Shown: in pieces, positions 5,826-5,888 of the stretch
How the letters are laid out: every line of letters starts with the position of its first letter
How positions within the stretch are numbered: the stretch's first letter is position 1
Source of the DNA: JAKASV01 sp964595035
GTDB lineage: Bacteria; Babelota; Babeliae; Babelales; Vermiphilaceae
Direction: 5' to 3'
Assembly (NCBI GenBank): GCA_964595035.1
Contig: CAZQNW010000054.1
Location: 1 to 5,888, forward strand
DNA: 5,888 bases
The notes under the pieces: generated by a model
What the model saw: only the letters and a program-made list of their open reading frames with translations
What the model was told of the DNA's origin: nothing
Databases searched by the model: none
Made by a program: the position numbers and the translations under genes

Positions 5826-5888
5826 TTAAATACCAAATAATTCGCAAGCTCTTCTAAACTTTATAAGGGCTTCTTTTGCTTTTGTAAG
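5826..5888 (-). CDS. C-terminal end of an unidentified leftward gene (partial)
   Basis: The minus strand from the right edge reads 20 codons, L T K A K E A L I K F R R A C E L F G I, then TAA. The peptide looks like an amphipathic helix with ordinary composition, and the stop lies four bases before the terminator hairpin oriented for this strand. Those two facts are the only support. It is far too short to name a family. Confidence 0.42.
   Translation of the reverse strand, partial: LTKAKEALIKFRRACELFGI

Overview
The window reads as part of the genome of a low-GC, Gram-negative-type bacterium that probably lives in or on a eukaryotic host cell. The evidence is three consecutive genes for proteins with Sec signal peptides (one an ankyrin-repeat protein, two unrecognised), AT-rich spacers and A/T-rich codon use. 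The signal peptides ending in a small-residue motif followed by Met, and the exported ankyrin protein, remind me of Candidatus Dependentiae (TM6/Babeliae). That placement is an inference from style and was not searched; other host-associated phyla remain possible.

Layout. Positions 1-3346 (minus strand) are one uninterrupted reading frame of 1115 codons that runs off the left edge. It encodes a very large polytopic membrane protein with a complete CPBP/CAAX-type intramembrane protease active site (EExxxR, FxxxH, HxxxD) in its first half. Its second half repeats the whole architecture (membrane anchor, extracytoplasmic domain, multi-pass membrane domain), but the catalytic positions are replaced. 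Just upstream on the same strand, with a 54-base gap and no terminator, is a 301-residue exported ankyrin-repeat protein (3401-4306). The two probably form an operon.

An AT-rich spacer (4307-4497) separates this leftward unit from a rightward one, which has two overlapping extended -10 promoters and a good Shine-Dalgarno site. The rightward unit holds a 125-residue exported, basic, probably beta-rich protein (4498-4875). After a 109-base spacer comes a 258-residue exported, helix-rich protein with no Cys or Trp (4985-5761). I recognise no family for either.

A 19-bp perfect hairpin follows (5779-5821). Its U-tract lies on the minus-strand side, so it best fits a terminator for a leftward gene entering from the right edge. 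The last 20 codons of such a gene appear at 5826-5888.

How the genes might work together is inference only. The locus is devoted to the cell envelope and beyond: an exported ankyrin protein co-transcribed with a membrane protease, and two further exported proteins expressed divergently. No RNA genes, insertion sequences, CRISPR arrays or attachment sites were seen.
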